From Pseudomonadota bacterium (GTDB lineage: Bacteria; Chloroflexota; UBA5177), in assembly GCA_021324655.1 (NCBI GenBank), contig JAJPIP010000035.1, positions 194,438-258,437 of the forward strand: a stretch of DNA of 64,000 nucleotides. Reading direction: 5' to 3'. The position numbers were made by a program, and so were the translations under genes. Under the pieces are notes generated by a model that was given only the letters and a program-made list of their open reading frames with translations, did not search any database and had not been told where the DNA came from. Positions 35,123-43,678 of this stretch are shown piece by piece (position 1 is the stretch's first letter; every line of letters begins with the position of its first letter).

Positions 35123-36376
35123 TCATCGCAGCCAGAGGCCGACACATGCCGGCTTCATGGTTTCATCGGTGATGGCCAGCATATCAGCCGCGAGCCGATC
35201 GATGTCAACCTCATCGCGCAGCACTACCGTGAATGCGGCCAGGGTGCGGGCGGCGTCGTACTTACGTCGGTAGAACCGGCGGTCGATGAAGGTCTGGAGC
35301 CGCCGCCGCCAGGGATTGAACAGGGCGGCGACCGCGAGGGTCACAATCGCGATGGCCAGATCGGAGGACTGGCCGGTAACCAAACGGGCCACGGCCTGCA
35401 GCGCGATGACTCCGCCGAGATAGGCCGCCGCCACGGAGAGCGTCAGCGAACCGTAGACCAGGGTGCGGTTGATGAGGGCATCCGCTTCCCACAGGTTGTA
35501 GCGCAGAATCGCCAGACCGATGGAGAGCGGGATCAGCAGCATGAAGCCGTAGGTGGCCGTCTGGGCCAGGAAGGCGGAGAAGACGCTGCGGCCGAAGGAC
35601 GGCGGCAGGAAAATCCCCAGCGCGACAAAGGTGAGGAAGCCGGCCAGTCCGATCCCCACTCCCAGGACCACCCACTTGGTCTGCTGGCGTTCCTGCACGG
35701 TCGAAACCCGGCGGAAGCGATAGATCTGGGCACCGAGCGTGACTAACAGCACCCCGAAAAAGGCGCCCATTCCGATCGGGAGTGGGAGCTTCTGCAAAGT
35801 GAAAGGTGAATTGGGGAAAAGCGCGCCGGGCGCCTGGAGGAGTGGTAGCACGGGGACCAACCAGGGAGCCCAGGAGGGAACAAATCGCCCGTTGGGAAAC
35901 AGGAAGAAGAAGAGGGTCAGCAGCGCGGCACCAGTAACGGTGATCAAGCCGGCGGGAATCTGCAGGGCCGGATGGGCCGTGACCACCGTCGCCGGTACAC
36001 CGGGAAAGGTAAGGCCGCCGAAGATGACCAGGAAGAACGCCGAGAGGAGCGCCATGCGGTCCTGAGATCGACGCAGGAAGATCAGGGCGGCCGTCGCGCA
36101 GTACACCAGGCCGAACACCACGTTCAGGACCGCCATGTAGCCGGCATAGAAGTCCAGAGTCAGCGGCGTGCGGTGAAGCGAGCGCAGCTGAGCGGGGAGT
36201 AGCTGCGGACCGTTGCAGCCCGTCGCGTTGTGACAGAGTTGATGGCCCTGTGCGTAGAGGATGGGGACGGACATCCCGATGGCGATCAAGGTCACGGCGA
36301 GGACGGCGACCCACAGGACACGGAGCGGGAGGAGCAGAGGACGCGAAACGAGGGGAGACGCGGGAGATGCTCGCAT
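35123..36376 (-). CDS. Membrane sensor paralogue 1 (class A with loop cysteines)
   Basis: 417 residues from the ATG at 36376, two bases after the stop of paralogue 2; longer starts read into another frame of that gene. The first extracytoplasmic loop has C48-x5-C54 (LCHNATGCNG), followed by LTLDFYAGYMAVL. The cytoplasmic loop reads RFRRVSTVQERQQTKWVVLG. The C-terminus DEVDIDRLAADMLAITDETM ends in KPACVGLWLR, then TGA. This frame stays open after the TGA into the phosphatase-kinase start. It is the last sensor of the array and the nearest to the effector. Confidence 0.88.
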   Translation of the reverse strand: MRASPASPLVSRPLLLPLRVLWVAVLAVTLIAIGMSVPILYAQGHQLCHNATGCNGPQLLPAQLRSLHRTPLTLDFYAGYMAVLNVVFGLVYCATAALIFLRRSQDRMALLSAFFLVIFGGLTFPGVPATVVTAHPALQIPAGLITVTGAALLTLFFFLFPNGRFVPSWAPWLVPVLPLLQAPGALFPNSPFTLQKLPLPIGMGAFFGVLLVTLGAQIYRFRRVSTVQERQQTKWVVLGVGIGLAGFLTFVALGIFLPPSFGRSVFSAFLAQTATYGFMLLIPLSIGLAILRYNLWEADALINRTLVYGSLTLSVAAAYLGGVIALQAVARLVTGQSSDLAIAIVTLAVAALFNPWRRRLQTFIDRRFYRRKYDAARTLAAFTVVLRDEVDIDRLAADMLAITDETMKPACVGLWLR

Positions 36377-36378
36377 GG

Positions 36379-37599
36379 TCAGTGCCCCTCGCTCGCGGTG
36401 TCCGGCAGCCACACCGACGCTCCATTCGGCTGCATCGTGTCGTGAATGACGGACAGCATATCGCTCGTCAGCTTCTCCAGATCCACCTCGTCGTGCAGCT
36501 GGATGGTGAAGGCGGCCAGGGTGCGCGCCGCATCGTACCTCCGGCGGTAGAAGCGGCGATCGATGAAGGCCTGCAGCCGCCGGCGCCAGGGATTGAAGAG
36601 GGCCGCGACAGCGAGCGTCGCGACGGCAATGGCCAGGTCGGAGTGCTGGCCGGTCACCACCCGGAAAAGTGCCTGCAGGAGGATGACGGCCCCGACATAG
36701 AGAGCGCCGAGTGAGACGGTGAGCGAGCCGTAGACCAGCGTGCGATTGATGAGGACATCGATCTCCCAGAGGCGATAGCGCAGCATGGCGGTGCCGATGG
36801 TGAGCGGGATGAGCAGGAGGGACGTCATGAGCAACAGCCCGAGGAGAAACTGACGCCAGGCCAGCAGAGAGGCGGGAATCGGCAGGGGTGACGTGAAGAG
36901 GGTGACCGCCACCACCACGGCCGAGAGGCCGAGAGCCACCCACTTGGTCTGCTGCCGCTGGATGGGGCCGGAGACATGCCGGTAGCGGTAGACCTGGGCG
37001 ATAAGGCAGGTGGCGACGATGCCGAGCCAGAAGATGGATGCACCCACTCCCGTCCAGGTATTCGGGTCGAATCTGGAGCCGGCCAACCAGCTGGTCCCGA
37101 CCGCGATGTAGAGCCAGACGGCCATCGCCCCCCAGGTCCAGCGGGGGGTTGGCACGCCGTCCGGGAAGACATAGGAGGATGCGACGAGAGAGATGAAGCC
37201 GGCGCTGACGAGAAAGCGCACGAGCACCGAGGCGTGGGCCGGCTCCGGTGCCAGAGCGCCCAGGGCGAAGGCATCGCCAAAGAAGATCAGGAGGAGGGAG
37301 AAGACCAGCGGGCCGCGCTCGTCCGGTTGCCGCCAGGCGATGAGCGCGCCGGTGGCGACGTAGCTCAGCGCCAGAATCAGGGGGGCGACAAAGGCATAGA
37401 GGGCGTAGATAGGGCTGGATTGCCCAAACCGGGCGACGTTCCCCTGTCCGGCCTTAGGGAGGAGCGGGCCGGGCAGGTGACCGAGTCGCCCGGCGAGCAG
37501 AACCGCCGCGGCGAGCAGGATTCCGATACTCACGATCGCCGCGGCGAGCAAAACCGCGTGCCGGAAGGACAGCAACCCCGATCCTCTCCGCAGCCTCAT
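36379..37599 (-). CDS. Membrane sensor paralogue 2 (class A, no loop cysteines)
   Basis: 406 residues; the ATG at 37599 overlaps the stop of paralogue 3 by four bases. The first loop has no Cys (KAGQGNVARFGQSSPIYALY) and is shorter than in its neighbours. The motif YVFPDGVPTPRWTWG replaces the usual FPDGRFVPRW. The cytoplasmic loop is YRYRHVSGPIQRQQTKWVAL. The C-terminus is DEVDLEKLTSDMLSVIHDTM, QPNGASVWLPDTASEGH. It is the most diverged class A member without cysteines. Confidence 0.87.
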   Translation of the reverse strand: MRLRRGSGLLSFRHAVLLAAAIVSIGILLAAAVLLAGRLGHLPGPLLPKAGQGNVARFGQSSPIYALYAFVAPLILALSYVATGALIAWRQPDERGPLVFSLLLIFFGDAFALGALAPEPAHASVLVRFLVSAGFISLVASSYVFPDGVPTPRWTWGAMAVWLYIAVGTSWLAGSRFDPNTWTGVGASIFWLGIVATCLIAQVYRYRHVSGPIQRQQTKWVALGLSAVVVAVTLFTSPLPIPASLLAWRQFLLGLLLMTSLLLIPLTIGTAMLRYRLWEIDVLINRTLVYGSLTVSLGALYVGAVILLQALFRVVTGQHSDLAIAVATLAVAALFNPWRRRLQAFIDRRFYRRRYDAARTLAAFTIQLHDEVDLEKLTSDMLSVIHDTMQPNGASVWLPDTASEGH

Positions 37600-38795
37600 G
37601 CTTCCCCTCCCGGCTGCCGCACCCAGAGCGACAGCGAGGCCGGCTGCATCGTCTCCTGGACAACGGCTGCGATATCGCCCGAGAGCTGCTCGAGATCCAC
37701 CTCATCACGGAGATTCGCCGAGAAGGCGGTGAGGATACGGGATGCATCATACTTGCGGCGGTAGAAACGTCGATCGATGAACGCCTGGAGCCGCCGGCGC
37801 CACGGGTTGAAGAGGGCCGTCACCGCCAGCGTCACCACGGCAATCGCAACATCGGAGTGCTGACCCGTCAGGGTCCTCGTCAGCGCCTCGGCGAGGATGA
37901 CGCCGCCGAGGTACAGGGCGCCGAGGGAGAGGGTGAGCGAGCCGTAGACCAGCGTGCGGTTGATGACGCGGTCGACATCCCACAGGCGGCTGCGCAGCAT
38001 GGCGATCCCGATAGAGATCGGGATGGCGGCCGTAAAGAGCGGGAAGTCAGTGTACGACGCGATGTCGTAGAGGGAGCCGTTCTTGGGGGCCCCTGGTATG
38101 ACGCCATAGCCCAGGTTGAGGAGGAGGATGCCGCCCAGCGACACGCCCAGTCCGAACAGGACCCACTTCGTTTGCTGGCGCTGCTCCGGCGAAGAGGCGG
38201 AGCGATAGCGATAGACCTGCGACGCCAGGATGGTGAGGACGGTGATGACCCAGAGAGGCCCGCCCACAACCCCCAGCCCGTCGCTGATCGGCGACCGCGG
38301 CAGGAGGCCGATCACAGCGTCGATGACCGAGCCCAGGGCGATCCAGCGGGTCCAGCGCGGAACAAAGCGCCCATCGGGAAAGAGGAACCCGAAGAGGGTC
38401 AGCGCCACCCCGGATGCAGCATTTGTAAGGGCTTCCAGCGGCTGCAGCGCGGGAGGTACGGCGACGGCATTTTCCGCGTTCATGGTGAACAGGAGGAGGA
38501 AGAAGGCCGCGACCACCGGCCCACGATCGCGTGGCCGGTGCAGGATGATGAGGCCGGCGACGCCGAGCCAGATGAGCCGCACGACCACATCGCGCCCGAT
38601 GCTGAAGATCGCGAACACGTTGAGCGAGATGCCCAGAGAGTGCAGAGTGCGTGCGGTCGCCAGGTTCGGCTGGCCGGAGTGACAGGCGAACCGGCAAATG
38701 GTGTGGAGGACGGGCCAGGAGGCCGACGTCGTCGCGATGAACAGGGCAATGCCGACGGCAGCCGTGAGCAGCCAGGCAACCTGGCTTCGCGTCAC
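37596..38795 (-). CDS. Membrane sensor paralogue 3 (class A with loop cysteines)
   Basis: 399 residues; its ATG at 38795 overlaps the stop of paralogue 4 (ATGA). The loop pair is C34-x3-C38 (TICRFACHSGQ), followed by ARTLHSLGISLNVFAIF. FLFPDGRFVPRWTRW and YRYRSASSPEQRQQTKWVLF are intact. The end reads DEVDLEQLSGDIAAVVQETM, QPASLSLWVRQPGGEA. No charged catalytic motif is visible beyond the linker. Confidence 0.88.
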   Translation of the reverse strand: MTRSQVAWLLTAAVGIALFIATTSASWPVLHTICRFACHSGQPNLATARTLHSLGISLNVFAIFSIGRDVVVRLIWLGVAGLIILHRPRDRGPVVAAFFLLLFTMNAENAVAVPPALQPLEALTNAASGVALTLFGFLFPDGRFVPRWTRWIALGSVIDAVIGLLPRSPISDGLGVVGGPLWVITVLTILASQVYRYRSASSPEQRQQTKWVLFGLGVSLGGILLLNLGYGVIPGAPKNGSLYDIASYTDFPLFTAAIPISIGIAMLRSRLWDVDRVINRTLVYGSLTLSLGALYLGGVILAEALTRTLTGQHSDVAIAVVTLAVTALFNPWRRRLQAFIDRRFYRRKYDASRILTAFSANLRDEVDLEQLSGDIAAVVQETMQPASLSLWVRQPGGEA

Positions 38796-40003
38796 AGGAC
38801 CCTCCGATCCGCCAGCCAGATGCTGGCACTCGCCGGCTGAATAGTCTCTTGCAGGACGTCCAGCATATCGCCGGTCAGCTTCTCCAGATCCACCTCATCG
38901 CGCAGCTGGACGGTGAAGGCGGCCAGGGCGCGCGCCGCGTCGTATCTGCGTCGGTAGAAGCGGCGATCGATGAACGCCTGCAGACGCTGACGCCACGGGT
39001 TGAACAGGGCGGCGACGGCCAGGGTCGCAACCGCGACTGCCAGATCCGAATTCTGCCCGCTGACAAACCGGAAGAGTGCCTCGAGGGCGATCACGCCACC
39101 GATGTAGACCGCGGCCAATGACAGTGTCAGTGAGCCGTAGACGAGCGTGCGGTTGATAACGACATCGATGTCGTAGAGGCGATGCCGCAGAATGGCCACC
39201 GCCGCCGATATGGGCAGCGCCGAGACGGCGATCAGCTGGAGCGGCGTGCTCAGGTTGTCCACGAGGGCGTTGTGGACAACGGCGCTGTTGACGATGGCGA
39301 GAGCGATTGAGACGGCCAGGAGCGCCGCGGCGTATGCAAACCACTTGATCTGCAGCTGCTCGTCTCGTCCCGCTCGCTGGAAGCGGAGGACGAGGGAGAC
39401 GACCGCCGCCACCATGACACCCACGACCAGCAGCATGCCGATATACGTCACCATCTCCTTCAGGGAGGCGAGTATGGTGACGGCATACGGGTTGGCCATC
39501 CGGGGGAAGTACGACACGCCGCCCGAAAACGGCATGAATGCCTGGAAGGCCACCTCCACGGCAATCACGATTGCGCCCAGGATGGCGACGATGCGCCAGC
39601 GGGGAGACAGCAGCCGTCCCGTGGGGAACAGCAGGGGAATAAAGAGCGCCATCGTGGCCCAGCCGATCGTCGCCATCCATCCCGTCCCGGCCCAGAACAT
39701 GAACACCCCGGCCGGGACGGTGTGCGGGTGAGTAATCACGGCGTAGACGGCATACTGCTGCGCGACGTCGCTCACGATATTGGAGAGGCCGATCAGGCAG
39801 AACAGCCAGCCGATCGCGTTGTGTGGCCGATAGGCGGCGATGAATGCGCCGACCAGGGCGAACGCGACAAAGTCGAGAGGGTACAGCGCATCCGCCGGAT
39901 TGGCCAGGTGGTTGAGCGCGATCAGGTAGACCGTCAGGCCGGTCAGGACGGCGCTGAGGACACCAAGGGACCAGGCGAGGGCGGGAAGGGCACGTTTCCT
40001 CAT
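38792..40003 (-). CDS. Membrane sensor paralogue 4 (class B)
   Basis: 403 residues from the ATG at 40003, which overlaps the stop of paralogue 5 by four bases; an upstream start would add only MEAGA. Class B features: no cysteine loop, VAFALVGAFIAAYRPHNAIG followed by WLFCLIG, LLFPTGRLLSPRWRIV, and a second-half loop LVLRFQRAGRDEQLQIKWFA in place of QRQQTKW. The end is DEVDLEKLTGDMLDVLQETI, QPASASIWLADRRVL. Confidence 0.88.
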   Translation of the reverse strand: MRKRALPALAWSLGVLSAVLTGLTVYLIALNHLANPADALYPLDFVAFALVGAFIAAYRPHNAIGWLFCLIGLSNIVSDVAQQYAVYAVITHPHTVPAGVFMFWAGTGWMATIGWATMALFIPLLFPTGRLLSPRWRIVAILGAIVIAVEVAFQAFMPFSGGVSYFPRMANPYAVTILASLKEMVTYIGMLLVVGVMVAAVVSLVLRFQRAGRDEQLQIKWFAYAAALLAVSIALAIVNSAVVHNALVDNLSTPLQLIAVSALPISAAVAILRHRLYDIDVVINRTLVYGSLTLSLAAVYIGGVIALEALFRFVSGQNSDLAVAVATLAVAALFNPWRQRLQAFIDRRFYRRRYDAARALAAFTVQLRDEVDLEKLTGDMLDVLQETIQPASASIWLADRRVL

Positions 40004-41214
40004 GGCCCCGGCCTCCAATCCGCGAGCCAGATCGCCGCGTGCGCCGGCTGGACGGTGTCGTGCAGAACGCCGAGCAGATCGCCCGAGAGACGGTCGACGT
40101 CAACCTCATCCGGGAGGCGCGCGTTGAACGCGGCGAGGGTACGGGCGGCGTCATACTTCCGGCGGTAGAAGCGGCGGTCGATGAAGGCCTGCAGCTGCCG
40201 GCGCCACGGATTGAAGAGGGCCGCGACAGCGAGCGTCGCTACGGCAATGGCGACATCGGACGACTGACCGGTGATGACTCGCGCCAGGGCCTGGAGCCCG
40301 ATGACGCCGGCGATGTACAGCGCACCGAGGGAGAGGGTGAGCGAGCCGTACACCAGCGTCCGGCTAACCAGAGTATCGATCTCCCAGAGGTGGTAGCGCA
40401 GGACGGCGATGCCGATACAGATCGGGACCAGGGAGAACGTGATGACGGTGGCCGCCAGAGTCGCGAAGTCGTAGAGGACTCTCGCCCGGTCGGTCGTCAC
40501 CAACGATGGAGCGAGCGGCTCCAGGACCAGGAGGAGAACGAGCGTCACGAACGCGAGGGACAGGCCGAAGAGCGCCCATTTCATCTGTTGCCGCTGCGTC
40601 GCATCGGCGACGCGCCGATAGCGGTAGATCGGCGCGATAACGAGCGTGACTCCCAGCCCCAGCTGGGTGAACGTCAGCGCCATGTTCGGTATCGGGAGAA
40701 AGGTTGCGATGATGACGACGGCGCACCACCGAGTCCAGCGCGGCACGAACCGGCCATCGGGAAACAGGTAGAGCACGATGAGAAAGCTCTCGCCGGCAGC
40801 CGACAGAATGTTGACAGCGGTGCCTGCCGGGGAGGCACCGAACTCCATATTCGCCGGTGGCGCTGTGCAGCCGAATACCAGGAACGACAGCGTCATGAAC
40901 AGCGCGAACCAGTCGCGGGACCGGCGCAGGAAGATGACGAAGCCGGTGACAACCAGCGACAGCGCCATGATGGAGCGGCCGCCGACCGCGAAGGCCGCAT
41001 AGAAAGTGGGGGACAGGCCGAGTTGATGAAGGCCGACGCGCCACTGGGCTGGATTGCGCGCGATGAAGCCGTCCTGATTCGTCAGGGTCAGCGCCTGGTG
41101 GTAGTACCGCGGCATCGCGGCGATGAACAGCGCGATCGAGACGGCCGCGATGATGACCCAGGCAACCCGGATCACCGGTAGCAATCGCTGCAACTGGACA
41201 GGAGAGAGGCGCAT
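40000..41214 (-). CDS. Membrane sensor paralogue 5 (class A, no loop cysteines)
   Basis: 404 residues; start 41214 shares its last base with the stop of paralogue 6 (TGATG). The first loop is LTNQDGFIARNPAQWRVGLH, then QLGLSPTFYAAFAVGG, closely resembling paralogue 10. YLFPDGRFVPRWTRW and YRYRRVADATQRQQMKWALF follow. The end is DEVDVDRLSGDLLGVLHDTV, QPAHAAIWLADWRPGP. Confidence 0.88.
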   Translation of the reverse strand: MRLSPVQLQRLLPVIRVAWVIIAAVSIALFIAAMPRYYHQALTLTNQDGFIARNPAQWRVGLHQLGLSPTFYAAFAVGGRSIMALSLVVTGFVIFLRRSRDWFALFMTLSFLVFGCTAPPANMEFGASPAGTAVNILSAAGESFLIVLYLFPDGRFVPRWTRWCAVVIIATFLPIPNMALTFTQLGLGVTLVIAPIYRYRRVADATQRQQMKWALFGLSLAFVTLVLLLVLEPLAPSLVTTDRARVLYDFATLAATVITFSLVPICIGIAVLRYHLWEIDTLVSRTLVYGSLTLSLGALYIAGVIGLQALARVITGQSSDVAIAVATLAVAALFNPWRRQLQAFIDRRFYRRKYDAARTLAAFNARLPDEVDVDRLSGDLLGVLHDTVQPAHAAIWLADWRPGP

Positions 41215-42455
41215 CAGGCTCTCCCCTCCGTTTTCGAAACGTCACGCAGCCAGAGGGAGGCGGAGGCCGGCTGGAGAGTGTCCTGAAGCACGCCGATCAT
41301 GTCTCCGGCCAGCTGGTCGAGATCGACCTCATCCCGCAAACGGCCATTAAAGGCGCTCAGCGCCCGCGCCGCGTCATATTTGCGCCGATAGAACTGGCGA
41401 TCGATGAAGGACTGGAGACGGTGTCGCCAGGGGTTGAAGAGTGCCGCGACGGCCAACGTGGCGATGGCAATAGCGAGATCGGAGTGCTGGCCGGTCAGGG
41501 CGCGGAAGAGCGCCTGGAGCCCGACGACGGCAGCGACGTAGACCGCCACCGTTGAGATCGTGAGGGCACCGTAGACGAGCGTGCGGTTGATGAGCAGGTC
41601 GACGTCGTAGAGCCGGTAGCGCAGGATCGCGAATCCCATCGACAGCGGGATCAGCATGAAGAAGCCGTACAGGCCTACATCGGCCAGCATCTGCAACGGC
41701 AGATTCCCGGCGACGATCGGCAGGTTGGTGAGAGCGGCCGTGAGCAGGAACCCAATGATGGCGACCGCCGTGCCAAAGACGATCCATTTGGTCTGCTGGC
41801 GCTGAGCCGGGGTGGAGGTCCGGCGATATTTGTAGATCTGGACGTAAATGATGATGGCGAACGGGGCCGCGATGATCGCCAGGCCGATGAGGCCAACCAG
41901 ATCGGCGAGAGGTCCGTGCGGGGGCGGAGACGACGGCAACGTCTGAAGAATGAGGCCGGCCGCCAGCGGGACGAGGAGCCACCGCCGCACCAGGCGCCCG
42001 GCGGGGAAGAGGTAGAAGAGGGCGAAGAAGCCGGCCTGTCCCAAACCAGCGAGCACGTTACCCAGGAAGGAGAGCGGCTCCGGAACCATTGGCGGGATCT
42101 TGGGATCGGCACTGGCGGAAATGCCCCCGAAGAGCAATAGAGCAAAGGCGGAGACGAGGGCCATCCGATCCGACGGCTTTCGCCAGATGAGGAGGGCGGC
42201 GACGACGATGAACGACATCTCGAAGAGGATGCGGAGCGCGTCATCGTAGTAGTCGTAGAGGTTGATGGGGAGCCCGAGGCTGCGCAACACGCGCGCCTCC
42301 CCCGGATCGACCTGGCCGAACTGACAGTGGGGAGGCATGCAGACGGCGTGGGCATGGACCGGCATCACCATCGTGCGCTCCGCCAGGAGATACAGAACGA
42401 AGGCGAGAAGCAGAAGCCAGAGGATCTGTAGGGGACGAAGCAGCCCGCGGGTCAT
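41214..42455 (-). CDS. Membrane sensor paralogue 6 (class A with loop cysteines)
   Basis: 413 residues from the ATG at 42455 (ATGA overlap with the stop of paralogue 7). The loop pair is C39-x4-C44 (VCMPPHCQFGQ), followed by LRSLGLPINLYDYYDDAL. YLFPAGRLVRRWLLV is a variant of the FPDGR motif. The cytoplasmic loop is YKYRRTSTPAQRQQTKWIVF. The end is DEVDLDQLAGDMIGVLQDTL, QPASASLWLRDVSKTEGRA. Confidence 0.88.
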   Translation of the reverse strand: MTRGLLRPLQILWLLLLAFVLYLLAERTMVMPVHAHAVCMPPHCQFGQVDPGEARVLRSLGLPINLYDYYDDALRILFEMSFIVVAALLIWRKPSDRMALVSAFALLLFGGISASADPKIPPMVPEPLSFLGNVLAGLGQAGFFALFYLFPAGRLVRRWLLVPLAAGLILQTLPSSPPPHGPLADLVGLIGLAIIAAPFAIIIYVQIYKYRRTSTPAQRQQTKWIVFGTAVAIIGFLLTAALTNLPIVAGNLPLQMLADVGLYGFFMLIPLSMGFAILRYRLYDVDLLINRTLVYGALTISTVAVYVAAVVGLQALFRALTGQHSDLAIAIATLAVAALFNPWRHRLQSFIDRQFYRRKYDAARALSAFNGRLRDEVDLDQLAGDMIGVLQDTLQPASASLWLRDVSKTEGRA

Positions 42456-43678
42456 CGGTTCGTCTCCGGCGCCAGCCACAGCCCCAGGTGCGAGGGCTGG
42501 ACCGTTTCCTGAACGACGATCGCGAGATTGCTCGTGAGTTGGTCCAGGTCAACTTCGTCCCGCAGCCTCGCATTGAGCGTCGCCAGGACCTGAACCGCAT
42601 CATACTTGCGGCGGTAGAAGCGGCGGTCAACGAAGGCCTGGACACGGCGGCGCCAGGGATTGAAGAGGGCAGCGACCGCGAGGGTCGCGACGGCGATCGC
42701 CAGGTCGGAATGCTGCCCGGTGAGTGTCCGCGACAGCGCCTGGAGGGCGATCACCGCGCCGATGTAGAAGGCGGCGATGGTCAGCGTGAGCGGGCCATAG
42801 ACCAGCGCGCGGTTGATGATGACGTCGATCTCGTAGAGGCGGTACTTGAGCATGGCAATGCCGATGGAGAGCGGGATGATAAGCGCCGCCAGCAGGAAGA
42901 CGTCGCCCCAGAGTTGATCAAAGGGGGCGGGGATCACGTTGGACCAGAAGAGAGGTCCGCTGGTCAGGAGGACCGCAGCGAGGGCGGTCGCGGCCGCGAC
43001 CCATTTCAGTTGCTGGCGTTCGTCGCCGCGCGAGCGGCGGAAGCGCAGGACAAGCGAAACCGCTCCGCCCACCATGGCGGCAAGGACGAGCAGGAACGAG
43101 ATCGAGAGGACGGCACCGAGCACGTCTTTCAGCGCGGGGACGCCCAGGGGATTCCGCACTGTGTACGAGACGTTGTTGAGCAGGCCGGGGGCAAGCCCGG
43201 AACCCGCGGTCGCCCCGATTGTGGCGATCACCGCCAGGCCGACGACCAGGCGCCAGCGCGGCGACAGCGGACGCCCGTTGGGGAAGATGAGGAATAGGAC
43301 CGCGAAGAGGCCGAAGATCATCGGCCCGGTGAGCACGCTCTCGAACCAGGCGGCATACGCGGCTCCGGGGAGGGGGACGTGATCGGAGACCGCCAGCTGG
43401 AAGTAGGTGTCGGCGACGAAGAAGGCCAGGACACCCGCAAATCCGTACCCCGTGAACAACCAGCCGATCGCATTGCCCGGCTGGCGGGAGACGATGAGAG
43501 CGCCGAGGAGGATGAGCGCGACCTGCAGCATCGCCATCAGGAGGGAGACAATATCAGCGCCGCGAAACAGGAAACCACCGGGGGCAGCCAGTGCCCGGGC
43601 CAGCACCGAGAGGACGGCCAGCGGGACGGCAAGCCCCAGCAGGGACCAGGCGAGGCGCGCGGCGGTGCGATGCGTCAT
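42452..43678 (-). CDS. Membrane sensor paralogue 7 (class B)
   Basis: 408 residues; start 43678 overlaps the stop of paralogue 8 by four bases. Class B features: VALILLGALIVSRQPGNAIG with WLFTGYGFAG, LIFPNGRPLSPRWRLV, NPLGVPALKDVLG, and LVLRFRRSRGDERQQLKWVA. The conserved tail linker is RRFYRRKYDAVQVLATLNA. The end is DEVDLDQLTSNLAIVVQETV, QPSHLGLWLAPETNR. Confidence 0.88.
   Translation of the reverse strand: MTHRTAARLAWSLLGLAVPLAVLSVLARALAAPGGFLFRGADIVSLLMAMLQVALILLGALIVSRQPGNAIGWLFTGYGFAGVLAFFVADTYFQLAVSDHVPLPGAAYAAWFESVLTGPMIFGLFAVLFLIFPNGRPLSPRWRLVVGLAVIATIGATAGSGLAPGLLNNVSYTVRNPLGVPALKDVLGAVLSISFLLVLAAMVGGAVSLVLRFRRSRGDERQQLKWVAAATALAAVLLTSGPLFWSNVIPAPFDQLWGDVFLLAALIIPLSIGIAMLKYRLYEIDVIINRALVYGPLTLTIAAFYIGAVIALQALSRTLTGQHSDLAIAVATLAVAALFNPWRRRVQAFVDRRFYRRKYDAVQVLATLNARLRDEVDLDQLTSNLAIVVQETVQPSHLGLWLAPETNR

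Noticed and set aside
35123..35125. Selenocysteine or programmed readthrough at the TGA between sensor 1 and the phosphatase-kinase
   Set aside because: The 18 bases after the TGA lead to GTAACG, not a GGUCU-like loop, and a strong ribosome-binding site precedes the downstream ATG.
36377..36943. N-terminal extension of sensor 1 (606-residue frame)
   Set aside because: The first ~190 codons are an off-frame reading of sensor 2; no membrane pattern, and a good ATG exists at 36376. The same holds for the long frames of sensors 9 and 10.
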